Below are positions 45,908 to 57,247 of a stretch of DNA of 64,000 nt, piece after piece. Every line of letters starts with the position of its first letter. The first letter of the stretch is position 1. Source of the stretch: Capra hircus (Eukaryota; Chordata; Mammalia; Artiodactyla; Bovidae); assembly GCF_001704415.2 (NCBI RefSeq), contig NC_030820.1, positions 40,592,036 through 40,656,035 on the forward strand, in the 5' to 3' direction. A model generated the notes under the pieces. That model searched no databases. It had not been told where the DNA came from and was given only the letters and a program-made list of their open reading frames with translations. The translations under genes were made by a program, and so were the position numbers.

Positions 45908-45980
45908 ATATACACATATATGTTCACATGTGTGTACACATGTGTGTGCATGCACATATACATACACACACACACACGTC
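45908..45980. repeat. Compound AC/TG alternating tract with palindromes
   Basis: The alternating purine-pyrimidine sequence includes perfect palindromes TGTGTACACA (45931-45940) and TGTGCATGCACA (45945-45956), then a (CA)n run. It can form small hairpins or Z-DNA. Confidence 0.9.
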
Positions 45981-46323
45981 TCACATTTATGTGTATATAA
46001 ATACCTGCACCCAAACAGAAATAACCTCTCATCCCAAGTGGTCCACTCTCTGCCCAAAGTCAACTCCAGAGAACCTCAGTCCAGTCACCACCATGGACAC
46101 AGAGGAGTCCCAATTGCTGTTTATGCTACCATCTCACCAAAGATGGGGATCAAAGTTGTTACCCATGGCCACATGCCTCGAAATCTTTAGGCACTTCCTC
46201 CCAGTGCCCTAGACGCTTGCCCAGCACACCTCATCTCTACCCTTCCCTCTGTGACATCCCCCCATCCTTTCTCCTCTTCTGTCCCCGCTCTCCATCCAGA
46301 GGTTGACTTAAGAAATAGTCCAT
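45981..46323. other. Unique sequence
   Basis: Nothing recognisable is seen. Confidence 0.4.
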
Positions 46324-46503
46324 GGGACTTCTCTAGCTGTTCAGTGGTTAAGACTTCACCTTCCAATACAGAGGGTTCAGGGTTGATCCCCAGTCTGGGA
46401 GTTAAGATCCTACATGCCAAGAAACCAAACATAAGACAGAAGCAATATTTCAACAAATTCAACAAAGACTTTAAAAATGGTCCACATGAAAACAATCTTA
46501 AAA
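46324..46503 (+). mobile_element. CHR-2-type SINE
   Basis: Sense copy with GGGACTTCTCTAGCTGTTCAGTGGTTAAGAC and B-box-like AGGGTTGATCCCCAG. The long tail form has AGAAGCAATATTTCAACAAATTCAACAAAGAC. An (AG)n run follows to about 46517. Confidence 0.82.
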
Positions 46504-46517
46504 GAGAGAGAGAGAGA

Positions 46518-47057
46518 CTGTCTATGTTTTTGTGTTGAAGCCACACTGGCCACCTCAGCTCTAACAGAAGCCTACCTCCTCCTTTTACAATAGAAACATG
46601 GCCTCCACTCCCACGTCCTTGTCTGAAAGATGCCCAACCAGTAATGAAGGGATGATGCCAATTAGCTTTGTTGTCTTTCTATGACTCTAAAGATAACTCT
46701 CTCCTTTTTGTTTTATTCAAAACTGGCCCACACGTTCACAAGGATCCATCTCTTTTTAATGTGTGTTCATTCAGATCCCCGGCAACACAGCAGAAAAGAT
46801 AAGTATTTTGACATGTGTTCTTTTAAAATGCTTAAGATCGGAGAAGCCAAAGGCAAAATATGCTCAGAAATAAATGAAAACACATGAAGCCAAAAATGTG
46901 CATTCTGGCTTCTGGGTCTGATTTTGCTTCCTGAATGCCCTGTCCACCCTGCTCTCCAAAGTGTCCCTCAGGTCAAGTCTTCCAAGGATCACCGTCCAGT
47001 CCTCTTAACCCCTCCTGCCTCCCTTCTTGTCTGATCACCTAGTAATTGCCTCGTGTG
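46518..47057. other. Unique sequence
   Basis: No element or gene is recognised. Confidence 0.4.
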
Positions 47058-47060
47058 TCT

Positions 47061-47280
47061 GCATGCGTGCTCAGTGACTCAGTCATGTCCGACTGTGTGC
47101 GACCCACTGGACTGTAGCCTGCCAGGCTTCTCTGACCATGGAATTTCCCAGCAAGAATACCAGCCTGGGTTGCCATTTCTTCCTCCAGGGGATCTTCCCA
47201 ACCCAGGGATCAAACCCGCGTCTCCTAAGTCTCTTGCTTTGACAGGCAGATTCTTCACCACTGCGCCATGTGGGAAGCCA
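47061..47280 (-). mobile_element. Bov-tA SINE, antisense
   Basis: Full antisense copy from CATGCGTGCTCAGTGACTCAG to CACTGCGCCATGTGGGAAGCC, with reverse B box GGGATCAAACCCGCG. It is the first of three antisense SINEs in a row. Confidence 0.94.
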
Positions 47281-47295
47281 GTTATCTGGCATTGG

Positions 47296-47405
47296 TAGTG
47301 TTGTTTAGTCACCCCGTCATGTCCAACTTTTTGTGACCCAGAGACGGAACCCAGATCTCCCACCTTGCAGGTGGATTCTTTACCATCTGAGCCACCAGGA
47401 AAGCT
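47296..47405 (-). mobile_element. Bov-tA SINE with internal deletion, antisense
   Basis: Both ends are present (GTTGTTTAGTCACC at the 3' end, CTGAGCCACCAGGAAAGC at the head). The roughly 90-bp body is missing between GTGACCC and AGAGACGGAACCC. The join lies at a CCC shared by both breakpoints, which points to deletion by short homology. Confidence 0.88.
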
Positions 47406-47410
47406 ATACT

Positions 47411-47537
47411 ATGCTGTACTTAGTCACTCAGTCGTGCCCAACTCTGCGACCCCATGGACTATAGGTCCACCAGGCTCCTCTGTCCATGGGATTTCCCAGG
47501 CAAGAATACTGGAGTGGGTAGCCATTTCCTTCTTCAG
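47411..47537 (-). mobile_element. Bov-A/Bov-tA SINE fragment, antisense
   Basis: Body-only antisense copy from GTACTTAGTCACTCAGTCGTG to AGCCATTTCCTTCTTCAG, without the tRNA head. It is the third copy in the block. Confidence 0.92.
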
Positions 47538-48465
47538 TTTCCCTGCATGTCTGTTATCTCATAATATTACTTCGAGGAGACACACAGGCTGGGGCAGGAC
47601 CTTTGTAGGACCTTGTCCAAATCGTGCGCAGCACCTTGTATGACTTTCAGCTCCCATTTCTTCCTCTTGCCTGACCTGATGTCACAGGGTTGTGTGGATG
47701 ATTATGTGAAATGCTGTCTCGGAGGCCGACCCAGTAGACTTTAACACTTATTTTTCCCTTCCTGAGTCTTTGCCCTCCTCATGTCACCCATTATCATTTC
47801 CATGGGAGTGTGTGTGTCCTGGATTCCAACATTATTGCCAGCTACTCAGGAGGAGAGTGTCCAAGCACAGGGTGATCCCAGGATGGCCCGAGAAGAGTGG
47901 GGAGATGAGGCTAAGAACGAGTTTCCAAGCGAGTTATCACTGTGGGTCATTGCAGCTTAATTCTATGAAACTCTGGATAAAGGTATAAAACATGCCTCTC
48001 AAAGTAGGCCAGCCTGAGGTGCTAAGAGGCTGGGGGATCAGCCTCCCTGCAAAGCAGTCATGAGTTAAGCGCTGTCCCAGGCCACCGCTGCGCTCTCAGG
48101 CAGAGTCACCTTTCGAGGTTTCAGGGAACGACCCAATGAAGAGATGTAGCCATTGGCTGCTTGAAATTCTGCCCTAAGGTGGCCCCGCCTGAAGGAAATG
48201 GCTGGGCCCCAACAGAATCTGCTACAGGTGTTGTTGGCTGAGAAATGAAGCTCGTAATAATGACTGACACCAAAACAACATTTTTGAGTGTAAATATTGA
48301 CCTTTGCTCAATGTGGTGCATGGAGTTAGCTGTGGCTCATACCGACAAGAGGGGGTAAAGTCTCAGTCCCGCACCAAAGATCTTACTTAGATCTGACTAC
48401 AGGACACCTCTTCACATCTAGTTAGCTTGATTCCTTACAGCATAGAAGAACAAAAGTGCACTTGT
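47538..48465. other. Mostly unique sequence
   Basis: A weak sense MIR-like patch may lie at about 47655-47745. The rest is unassigned. Confidence 0.35.
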
Positions 48466-48655
48466 GGGTTTTCCCTGGTGGCCCAGTGGTGGAGACTTTG
48501 CTTTCCACTGAGGTGGGTGGGGGTTTGATCCTTGGCCGGGGAGCTAAGATTCCATGTGTTGCAGGGCAAAGGAATGAAACATCAACCAGGGGCAGTATTG
48601 TACAAAACTCAATAAAGATTTTTAAAAAATAGCCCACATCAAAAATCTTAAAAAT
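48466..48655 (+). mobile_element. CHR-2-type SINE
   Basis: Sense copy with GGTTTTCCCTGGTGGCCCAGTGGTGGAGAC and a GGGTTTGATCCTTGGCCGGGGAGC B-box region. The tail has AACTCAATAAAGATTTTTAAAAAATAG, like the copy at 46324. Confidence 0.84.
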
Positions 48656-49130
48656 GCACTCAGTTGTGTGTTTGTTTATGTGTGCACGTAATACAGTAAC
48701 AAGCCCATCATAAAATCTCCATGCAGAAGTTTAACCAAGAAACCAGTAAGAGTTCCCCAAATTATTACAAGAGAATGGATAAATACAGGCTGAGAGGGAG
48801 GACAGAGAGTAATGTGGCCAGCCCTGAGCCACGAGAAGCATCATGGTTGAAGGAAGTAGCACTAGCCTGAGCACCAAAGGCTGCCTGGGAGTTAAATTGG
48901 TGGAAGGTATGGGGAGGGGACTCTGGACATCTTAGGAGGAAAGGTCATGGGGAGAGAGACCCACAGCCCGAGGAACATGGAGGGAACCAAGGTGAGATCT
49001 CACGACTGTGGGAGTTTTGACTCAGAGTCTTAAAGGGGCATGCATTCGCACTGTGACCCTGGCCAAGTGGCTTAGCTTACCTGCTGTTTACATCTGAACA
49101 ATGAAAAGAACAATGTCTCCTTCATATTAA
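48656..49130. other. Unique sequence
   Basis: A weak MIR-like stretch (GTGACCCTGGCCAAGTGGCTTAG) is present at about 49052-49080. Nothing else is recognisable. Confidence 0.4.
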
Positions 49131-49320
49131 AGTAGCACTGCCCAATAGGAACCTCTGGAATGATGGAAATGTCCTGTATCTGTGCTGTCCAGGACAGTGG
49201 TCACTGGCCAACTGTGGCCACTGAGCATGTCATACCCGTCCACTGAAGTGGAGAAATGGAATTTTCATTTCATTTCATTTAAACTTAAATGGCCACAGGT
49301 GACCCATGGCTGGGCAACAG
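49131..49320 (+). repeat. hAT-type DNA transposon remnant
   Basis: It begins near AGCACTGCCCAATAGGAACC and continues with GATGGAAATGTCCTGTATCTGTGCTGTCC and CACTGGCCAACTGTGGCCACTGAGC. It runs to AACTTAAATGGCCACAGGTG. This is the layout of an old non-autonomous hAT (MER-type) element. The exact family is not certain. Confidence 0.6.
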
Positions 49321-51127
49321 TGCTCCATCCATGCCACCCCGTGGTGATATACAGGTCTCTGTACCCAATGCTAATTTAAAATTGCCTCTTGGACAGAAAT
49401 GTGTTTGATCTCAACGTGGCTGTGACCAGCCGTCCCCACTGATAGCAATGGCTTTCCTGGCTGGCACTCTTCCAGCCCTGTGATTGACTTGGCCAGTTGA
49501 AAACAAAGTTCAAATGGCAGCCACTAAACGGTATGAAATATCTTAATTTTAACCTAAACAGAGGGCAACAACAGTCTCCAAGGCAGAAGCAGGGGCTCAG
49601 CAGATGATCCAAAAGACAAGAAGAAAAGTCAGTTTAAAGAAAACAATCAGTGGCTGAAAGCTATTAAGTTCACTCTTCTAGTTCAAAGAGATTCGAAATG
49701 GCAATTTGTCAGGCAACTGTTGTCGCTTTAGACGCCCCTAGTTGTTTTCTTTGAAGCCCTTGATTGACTGCAGGAGCCTGGGCCAGATTCTTCTAAGGAC
49801 AGGATTTCCACAGTTGAACACATTTATGTCACAGTAATTATGACTCTTCCCAAATTTAATCAACAAAGGCATAAGAGTGCAAGTTTGAGAAATTATGCAT
49901 GTGTTCAGCGGGGTCCAGGCAGCAGCCTGGGTGAACGTGGACGAGCCCAGACAGCCAGCTGGATGGTTTGGGTCACTTAGTTGTATCAATCCCAGGCTGG
50001 AGAAGGTTGGCTGTTGATGAGTCAACAATGAAACAGACTTCAACCTGAGAAGGATCATTTCTACGAATGAGCAACTAATGGAGAGTAATCAAGCGTGCTA
50101 ACACTGTATTATCTCTCTAGCCAGCCAAGCTGGGGTCTAGAACGATCTCTTTTGCTAGTCATTTCTGAAAATAGGTGCAAAGGTGAGTGCACCCCTGGGA
50201 AGCAATGAAAGGCTTCCACAGAGATATGAGCACAGGAAGACCAGCGTGAAAGAGCTGTACATGCTTCTGTTCTCTTGACTCAGACTTGCCTCAAAGAACG
50301 AACAGAATGGAGAGAGGATGGAAAAGCCTTCTGAAGCATTTTGACATTAAGAAAAATTACTTGCAGTTATTTGCTATTTGCAAGGCTGTCAATAACCTTC
50401 TCAGCAATGCAAGTGTTTCCATGGGTGTTTGCAGAGGAGGTATGAGGGGCGAAATTTGTCAGGGCAGGGGTCCAACCTACGTGTCCACAAGGAAGGTCAG
50501 CTCAGAGGTTTGGGACTGAAAGGAACATAGCTATCTTCACAGACCAGCCCCGTTTCCAAACTCTTACACACCCCCTGACCTAGGCAACAGCAGTGTCCCA
50601 GGTAGAAACGTGGAGGGAGATACAGATTAAAAATGGGAGCTGAGGGACCCTGTGGAGAGCACCAATGAGGTAGACCCTTGCCTAGCAGCTGTGTGCCAGA
50701 TGTCCCCACAATGCAGCCTTGGGGACACATCCATGGCAAGTAACTCCAGCAGAGAAAAATAAAAGTGATTTCTGCATACGGCTCGTGGGGCCAGGGCCAG
50801 GAGTGAGGTCGGAAAAGCAAGTCAACAAAGGCGGGAAGGACAGATGGGAAAAAGGTGAAGCCAGGGAAGATCTGGAAAGCTGGGAAGGGAGCTTGTCTCA
50901 ATCGTGTACCCCCTAGTACAGGAAGCCAGGCAACAACATGTGTGGAGCAAAAGCTCATATCCATACCTGGCAGGAGGCTCCAAGGTCAAAGCCCCAGGAC
51001 TCTTGGCATTCAGTCCACAAGGTGACTGTCCAGACCGCACAAGGAGCCTGATGGGAAGGCAATAATTTTAGTCATCTGGAACTTTCAGAATTCACTCATT
51101 CATTCATCCATACCTTTAGCTACATGA
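49321..51127. other. Unique sequence
   Basis: Frames of about 106 codons (49738-50058) and 155 codons (50497-50964), both on the minus strand, lack domains. No repeat is recognised. Confidence 0.4.
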
Positions 51128-51341
51128 TCTTGCCCGGTGGCACTAGTGATAAAGAACTCGCCTCCAGTGTAGGAGACTCAAGAGACAAGGGTTCGATCCC
51201 TGGATCAGGCTCCTGGACAAGGGAATGGCTATCCCCTCCAGTATTCTTGCTTGGAGAATCCCATGAACAGAGGAGCCTGGAAGGCTACATACCATGGGTG
51301 GTGAAGAGTTGGCCACATCTGAAGTGACTTGACACACGTGC
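51128..51341 (+). mobile_element. Bov-tA SINE
   Basis: Sense copy with CCCGGTGGCACTAGTGATAAAG at the head and B box GGGTTCGATCCCTGG. The body is TCCAGTATTCTTGCTTGG and the end GAAGTGACTTGACAC. Confidence 0.94.
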
Positions 51342-51394
51342 TATTGTGGATCATCCTGGTGATGGAGAGCTGGAGGGCATATGTGACCCGGGAG

Positions 51395-51610
51395 TCAGGT
51401 GGCCTGTTTGGAATCCTAGCTCTGCAGAGCAGCAGCTCTACAGTCTCGGGTAAACAGCTCATTTCCTCTGTGCATTGATTTCTCTTCTGTAAAATGGGGA
51501 TAAAAATTGTGCATCTCTTATAGGGCAGTCAAGATGATTAAATGAGTGGATCCATGAAAAATGCTCAGAGGAGCGCCTAGCACAGTAAATGAACTGCAAG
51601 ATTTAACTAT
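51395..51610 (+). repeat. MIR SINE, nearly complete
   Basis: Sense MIR with GGAATCCTAGCTCTGC, CTCGGGTAAACAGCTCATTTCC, TTCTGTAAAATGGGGATAAAAATTG, GATGATTAAATGAGTGGATCC and GAGCGCCTAGCACAGTAAATGAA in order. Confidence 0.88.
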
Positions 51611-52857
51611 TTTTATGATGTGCTCATCAAAAAGAGCCACTAGGACACTTACTGGTATGTATAAGTGGAAGGAGATTAAATAGACTTTAAGGATAGTTTA
51701 TTTTTACCCTGCTTGAAAGATTGTAGTACCTGAGCAACAGAGTTTACTGCAACCAGGGGAAACCTTTATGTTTCTTGGGAAAATCTTTTGTATATTTCCT
51801 GGTAACCTGTGCCTGCAATTTGTCCTTTCTTGTTCAGGTTCTGTTCCTGGAGGCCACACCAAACCAACCCGGTCTGCTCCCACAGTGGAGTGTTTCAAGG
51901 ACAAGAAGCCTGGAGAGGTCCTGAGTTTTCCCTTTTCCAAGTGCCATACCCACAGACTTCCTCAATACTTACCAAGACACAGCTTTAGCATCTTCCCTTT
52001 CATTGTCAGTTCTGACTACACATGGCACCCAAGGCTGAGCTAATTCTGCAGGTGATCTGACCAGGACAGAGTGGAACAGATCTATGACTTTCTTCCTTCA
52101 AGACCCAACGGTCACTTTAAGGCCACCAAATAGTGAAGCCAAATGTGTGGCTGCTGCGTCTCTTGATTCCTTTTAAAGATCTTACGGCAACAGTACCATC
52201 AAGAGGTCTCCATAAATGTCATTTCGGGATCATTTCTTTACAATGTACTTACTTAGCAGCATTGACATTTGAGTCCCACATGTAAAAAAAAAAAAAGTCA
52301 TTTGTCCTTGCCAATTTTTTGAAGCAATTTAGCGATTTTGAACCTTATTTATATTATACAATGTCATCAATAACCTAGTGTATCATTAGATAACCCAAAA
52401 GACACACTGTGAGAATTTTCATCAAAGTTACTCATAAAATGTGTGCATCAATAGGACAGAGCTCAGAGCCATGTGTCACAGGGCTGGGGTCCTCCCTCTG
52501 GACAAGCACTGTTCTATCATGGGAATATTGGGGGTGCAGCCTTGCAACTAGTTACTGACTTCCGAAATTGTCAGAAGAGTCTCTCTACATTTCCCCTTAT
52601 TTTCCAAAATGCATCATGAAACACCCTATCACTATCTGACAGTAGTCTGGCAGGTCACAAGGGCCCCTTGGCCACTTGCCAGGTGACAGTGCCACCTTTT
52701 CAGTGGACCAAGGGGATTGTTGGGCCATCACCATGTGGGCAGAGTCCAGAAGGATCAAGTCCTTTCACTGCACAGGGTAACTTACACAAGCACCACAAGA
52801 TGTCCGTTTTCTGTCCTGTAGAGGTGGAGCTCTCCAACTCAGGGCAAAAGAAACCCT
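51611..52857. other. Unique sequence
   Basis: No recognisable element apart from an A12 run near 52285. No gene is recognised. Confidence 0.4.
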
Positions 52858-53012
52858 GAGGGCTTGTGTGTTAACACAGATTGCAAGGTTCCAGCCCCAG
52901 AGTTTCTGACTCAGCAGGCCTGGGGCAGAGCCTGGGAATTAGGATTTTTCACACATTCCCAGGTGGTGCTGTTGCTTCCTGTCTGGAGGTCGCACTTGGA
53001 GAACCACTGTCT
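52858..53012 (+). repeat. MER5A-type hAT DNA transposon
   Basis: CAGATTGCAAGGTTCCAGCCCCAGAGTTTCTGACTCAGCAGGCCTGGGGC is followed by CATTCCCAGGTGGTGCTG. It ends at CTTGGAGAACCACTG, the right terminal inverted repeat. The left terminus is degraded. Confidence 0.88.
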
Positions 53013-53046
53013 TAGATAAACTTCTCTTTCTGCTACTCTTTCTTTT

Positions 53047-53162
53047 CCTTTTGGCTGCACCACTTGGCATGTAATATCTTAGCTCCCCAACCAGAGATCA
53101 AACTTATGCCCCCCGCAGTAGAAGCACATAGCCCCAACCCCTGGACACCCATCAAAGTCCCT
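53047..53162 (-). mobile_element. CHR-2-type SINE, antisense
   Basis: Reverse copy with TTTTGGCTGCACCACTTGGCATG and AGCTCCCCAACCAGAGATCAAAC. The reversed head is AACCCCTGGACACC. It is diverged. Confidence 0.75.
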
Positions 53163-54149
53163 CTGCCTCTCTTAAGAGGGAAAGGACTAAGGACGGGACG
53201 TGAAGTTGACCTTCAGTTCTGCCTACATCTTTGAGACTCTTCAAACAGGAAACTCTCTGTACCAGAGGGCTGAGTGTCTATGAAGGCTATCTTTAGCGTT
53301 TGTCTAAAAAAGTTTTTAATTACCATCTATTTCCTATCAGAATTGTATTTCTTTTTCCTCTCACTGCATCATAAATAAATCCTCTTGATTAAATCAGATT
53401 TTGGCAAGAAAAGAAGGGTCTTCTCTGATCTTTGGCCAAACGTTTCCCTAAAACTTCATGCCCACCATATAGTTTAATCCAGAATTCCTTAAAAAAAAAA
53501 GAAAGAAGGTTTACTGTGAAATTGCTATTTCTCAGTGAACTCATGCTAGCTTCTTGTGATCAGATTCCCTTTGCAAGGGAAGCAGAATGTGTAATCTATT
53601 CCAGAATCCTGCCTGCAACAGGCATTCTGGTGTCTGCTCCCCTCACTGAGGTTCACACTGAAACAAAATAAAATTCAAATAATTCTCTTTCCTCCAGGTC
53701 GTCTGTCCTCTTGATACCATCATTTCTGAGTCATGGGTTGTGCCTTTGGTCATCCAAAGGTTGTGCCTGCTCACATGTGCTCAGAACCTTTATTTGTCCA
53801 GCAGACATCACGGTCCTCCACCTATTCAGGACTGCAGACGCACCCACCCATCCTGCAAAAGTTTTCTTTCTGCTCCCAGCCGAGGTCCCAGGAGCAGGAA
53901 GCAGCCAATTGCCAAAGGAATCTCCATGGGTCCTGACCTGCTTCTCTGTATCTTCAGGAGTCTCAGTGTTGAGAGAAAACAGATGCAAAGGGCTAGATGG
54001 CCTTTAACTAATGTCCATGGGCTAGGAGACTTGCTGGACAGTCTCCCGACTGTGGTCTATCTGACATCAGCAGTCTCTGGGCAACACACAATGGTCCCTC
54101 CAGCTGGTTGCATCGGACAAGATCTCAATGTAAAAAGATGCTCTATGAG
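53163..54149. other. Unique sequence
   Basis: The 196-codon frame starting at 53740 overlaps frames in other phases and reads on into L2. It is not a gene. Confidence 0.4.
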
Positions 54150-54603
54150 GGCAGATGCTGCTTCCCCACAGTCCTTCCCCTCATTCCCATGGGCTTCTCA
54201 CTCAAGACCTCTCTCAGCCTCAATACGCAGGAATCTGTCCCTTCTCCTGGGACATCTTTTCCCCAGAAACATGCAGATCGGCTCCCTCATTTCTTTTGGA
54301 TCTTTACCCAAATGTCTCCTTCTTTCCTAAATGTTTCCCCTAAAATAACAACTTCCCCCACCTCCTCCAATCCCCCTTTCTGCTTTACTTCTCTCCTTAG
54401 CAAGTGTCACCATTGGAAATGCTATCAATTCTACCGGCTTCACTTTGTTTATTGTCTGTCCTGTCACAATGCAGAGGGTTTTGTGTGTTTGTTCAGCTGT
54501 TGTATCCTGAGTTGGTAGAACAGGGCTTGGGGCACAGGAGTCCTTATCGGTGAATACTGAATGAATGAATAAATGAATGAGTGAGTGAGTGAATGAATGA
54601 AGT
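54150..54603 (+). repeat. L2 LINE 3' end with (GAAT)n tail
   Basis: Sense L2. It carries TCTTTACCCAAATGTCTCC, a stretch of TTTGTTTATTGTCTGTCC and CAGGGCTTGGGGCACAGGAG. It ends in TGAATGAATGAATAAATGAATGAGTGAG at 54555-54600, the typical L2 terminus. Confidence 0.78.
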
Positions 54604-55054
54604 GGAAGAGGGAAGCCATGAGAAAGAACATGGGAATGGAGACCCACATGCTATTTTACCTGCAAGCATACCCCTGGGTGCCTCTATTTTGAGCTAAGAG
54701 TTCACATGAAGTCAGGGATTTGAAACTGGTTATCCTAAAACTTCCATGCCCATGGACTTCCCCCAAAGACACTGGGGACCTCCTGAGGCACCTCTACTGC
54801 ATTTTGAGGGCATTTGATCTCAGTCTCAAAGGGCCCTCCACTTACTACATTTCCTGTCTCCAGCTACTGAGATGGGGCAACAGAGCAGGGCCGTCAATCT
54901 GTGTAAACTAGAGTCTTCTCTAGTTTACAGTCTATCAGTCTTCTATCTGATACAAAGGGCTCTCAAACATTCTGGATGGGGTTGGAGAAACTTCATGTTG
55001 TATATTTGGTCAGTTCCTACTGTCAGACTCCCAGTAAGAATGTAACCCTAGGAC

Positions 55055-55215
55055 CCCTGCTCATTGTCAAGTAACCATTATGTGACAAGTCCTGGCATAC
55101 AGAGACCATCCCATTTAATCCTCATAGTAAATCACTTGGATCATGTAACCTTCATTTTAAAGATTAAGAAATAGAGGCTTGGTGAAGTTACGTATCTTTC
55201 CTGATTATGTGTGGT
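55055..55215 (-). repeat. MIR SINE, antisense
   Basis: Reverse MIR with CCATTTAATCCTCATAGTAA, CTTCATTTTAAAGATTAAGAAATAGAGGCTTGG and GAAGTTACGTATCTTTCC. Confidence 0.72.
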
Positions 55216-55338
55216 TAGCAGGCTGGGGGGAAGGATGGCACTCAGGTGAGTTTGACCTCAGAGCCCTCTGTCCTCTGTGTAGGCCCAAGTCGAGTTCCCC
55301 AGGGAACTTTGGAGGATATTACGGAGATGAAAGTGAAA

Positions 55339-55517
55339 CACCTGGTGGCTCAGTGGTAAAGAGCGTCCCTGTCAATTCAGGAGACCCGGGTTCAATCCCT
55401 GAGGAAGGAAATGACTACCCACTTCAGGATTCTTGCCTGGGAAATCCCATGGACAGAAGAACCTGGTGGTCTACAGTCCATAGGTCACAAAGAGTAAGAC
55501 ACGACTAAGTGACTAAA
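55339..55517 (+). mobile_element. Bov-tA SINE
   Basis: Sense copy with CACCTGGTGGCTCAGTGGTAAAG, B box GGGTTCAATCCCTGA, a body with a short internal deletion before GGAAATGAC, and the GACTAAGTGACTAAAC 3' end. Confidence 0.92.
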
Positions 55518-55599
55518 CAATGGAAATGACGATTCTGCTGTGACTGACTCCAGAATTTCCCACAGGCACTGGGTTCAGAAAGATGGGTCCAACCCATGT

Positions 55600-56260
55600 G
55601 CTCTAAGCCTAGAAACTCATCCTTAGGGGGCCCATCTGTGGGCCTGCGGCGGAAACCCCTGCGGTCCAGGGAGATCTCTCTCCCTCCCTGCCCCTTACTG
55701 TCTTATATCTTTCATGCCGATCGGGGCCCAGGGGGCCCAGAGGCACATCTGTGTTTCTACACAGTCTCCCCTTCATGTGCGCAAATAAAATAAGGGATGG
55801 CCAAGTAGACACCTGTATATACAGTCACCTTCTCGGCCAGACAGATATTTATTTGCTGCTGTATAAATGAGGGAAATTTGCACTCAGCCCTGAACACTTG
55901 GCTCCCCGGGCCATCCTCCCGTCTCCCCAGAGGCTTCTTCCCTGAGAATGGCCGCGGTCCGTGACACCTCATCCCGCTCTACTTGAAGACCAGGCGCCGG
56001 CTGGGGAAGATCTGTTTCACACCTGTACCTGGGGCCTCGGAGGGTGCCCGGGCTGTCAGAGAAATCCCAGGCTTCCGTGACGGGGAGGAAGTGCCTTAAA
56101 AGGCAGGTGCTCTGGTCCTGTCACACGTTGTTTTATGGGACGGTCCCTAAACCAGAGCCTGTTCCATTGGGCCTGCTTTAAAGGGGTCGGCCCACCTCCC
56201 CGGGCTGAGTGGAGATGATGCGAAACGAGGCGGGGGTGTAAACCATGAATGTCAGGTTCT
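55600..56260. other. CpG-rich, repeat-free block
   Basis: By hand count this block has about 26 CpG in roughly 620 bp, with about 18 in the 330 bp at 55918-56250. Most of the window is CpG-poor. GC is clearly above the surroundings and I see no transposon inside. The 79-codon minus-strand frame at 56056-56295 has no domain. The composition fits a small CpG island or a conserved regulatory element. No TATA box or start site can be assigned with confidence. Confidence 0.55.
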
Positions 56261-56395
56261 AGCCCCATCTTCAGCCCCCACACTTGATGAAACATCAGCA
56301 GGGAAATGTCCGGATTCTCCTTCAGCTAACTGTGAAACACGTGGTGTGTAGGCTATAGTGATAAAGTCAGGAGAATGTCTTAAGGGTGTTCTTTT

Positions 56396-56566
56396 TTTTT
56401 TTTTTTTTTTGATGTGGAGCATTTTTTATTGAATCTGTTACGACAATGCTTCTGATTTGTGTTTGGGTGTTTGGACCTGAGGCACGTGTTGCCTGACCAA
56501 GGATGGAACCTGCAACCTCTTGCATAGGAAAGAGAAGACTTAACCCCTGAACTGCCAAGGTAGTCC
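56396..56566 (-). mobile_element. CHR-2-type SINE, antisense, with poly-T
   Basis: A T-run (reverse poly-A) is followed by GAGCATTTTTTATTGAATCTG and a diverged body. GGATGGAACCTGCAACCTC is the reversed B box and CCTGAACTGCCAAGGTAGTCC the head. The perfect target-site duplication TAAGGGTGTTCTTTT lies at 56381-56395 and 56567-56581. Confidence 0.85.
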
Positions 56567-56581
56567 TAAGGGTGTTCTTTT

Positions 56582-57059
56582 AGGATGCGGGGGATGGCAA
56601 ACTGAGTTTCAGAATTGTGAGGAAGGGCATTATTTTTCTTTACTAGTAGTATTTTAAAATGAAAATATTGTAATCAATTCCTATTTAATTGCAAAGTTTC
56701 TAGACCAAGTGATGGCATTTAAAAAAATATTTTTTTAAACAGTTTTCTGTGTTAAGACCCAGCTTTCACATGACATATCATCAGTAGCCCCTGGAGTGAC
56801 TGAGGGGCTGGACTGCCAAGAAAATCCCCCCAAATCATTTGATTTTGTGATTTGCAGTTCCCTTGCGTGCCTGCGTACTCAGCCACTTCAGTCGTGACTC
56901 TTTGCAGTTCCCTTGTGCCTAACCCAGCTTGGTTGAATATCTTTCGTGTGTTTAACCAATCGAGTTTTGTCCTACAGAGTTCCTCTTCAGATGTCTTCCT
57001 GTTCATCTGCTGTGGTTTGCTGTGGTTGTTAGCATTTGGGGCATAGTTTATTCATTCTC
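56582..57059. other. Unique sequence
   Basis: No recognised element or gene is present. GCAGTTCCCTTG occurs twice (near 56856 and 56905), possibly a small local duplication. Confidence 0.4.
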
Positions 57060-57247
57060 TCTCCTACCCCTTTGTCTGGCATTTTTGCTGCAAGAATCTT
57101 TCCCCCACAGGCTTTTCATTCTTTTCACCTCGATTTTTTACTAATATTACTTTTTAGTTAAAATATGACTGGATTTGTTTATCTCTTTTCTTATAGTTGG
57201 TGTTTTTGGGGAATTATTTAAGAACTCCTACCCCCAAGGTCATAAGA
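57060..57247 (-). repeat. L1 LINE, antisense, part 1
   Basis: Reverse L1 with TTTTCATTCTTTTCACC, GTTGGTGTTTTTGGGG and AAGAACTCCTACCCCCAAGGTCATAA. These match the reverse complement of the L1 ORF2 end/3' region. It is interrupted by SINEs. Confidence 0.75.

Noticed and set aside
53740..54330. 196-codon plus-strand frame
   Set aside because: It crosses from unique sequence into an L2 fragment, overlaps frames in other phases and shows no domain.
55800..55870. TATA-like GTATAAATGA near 55861 as a promoter
   Set aside because: It is inside the CpG-rich block but no start site, initiator or downstream open frame supports a promoter call.
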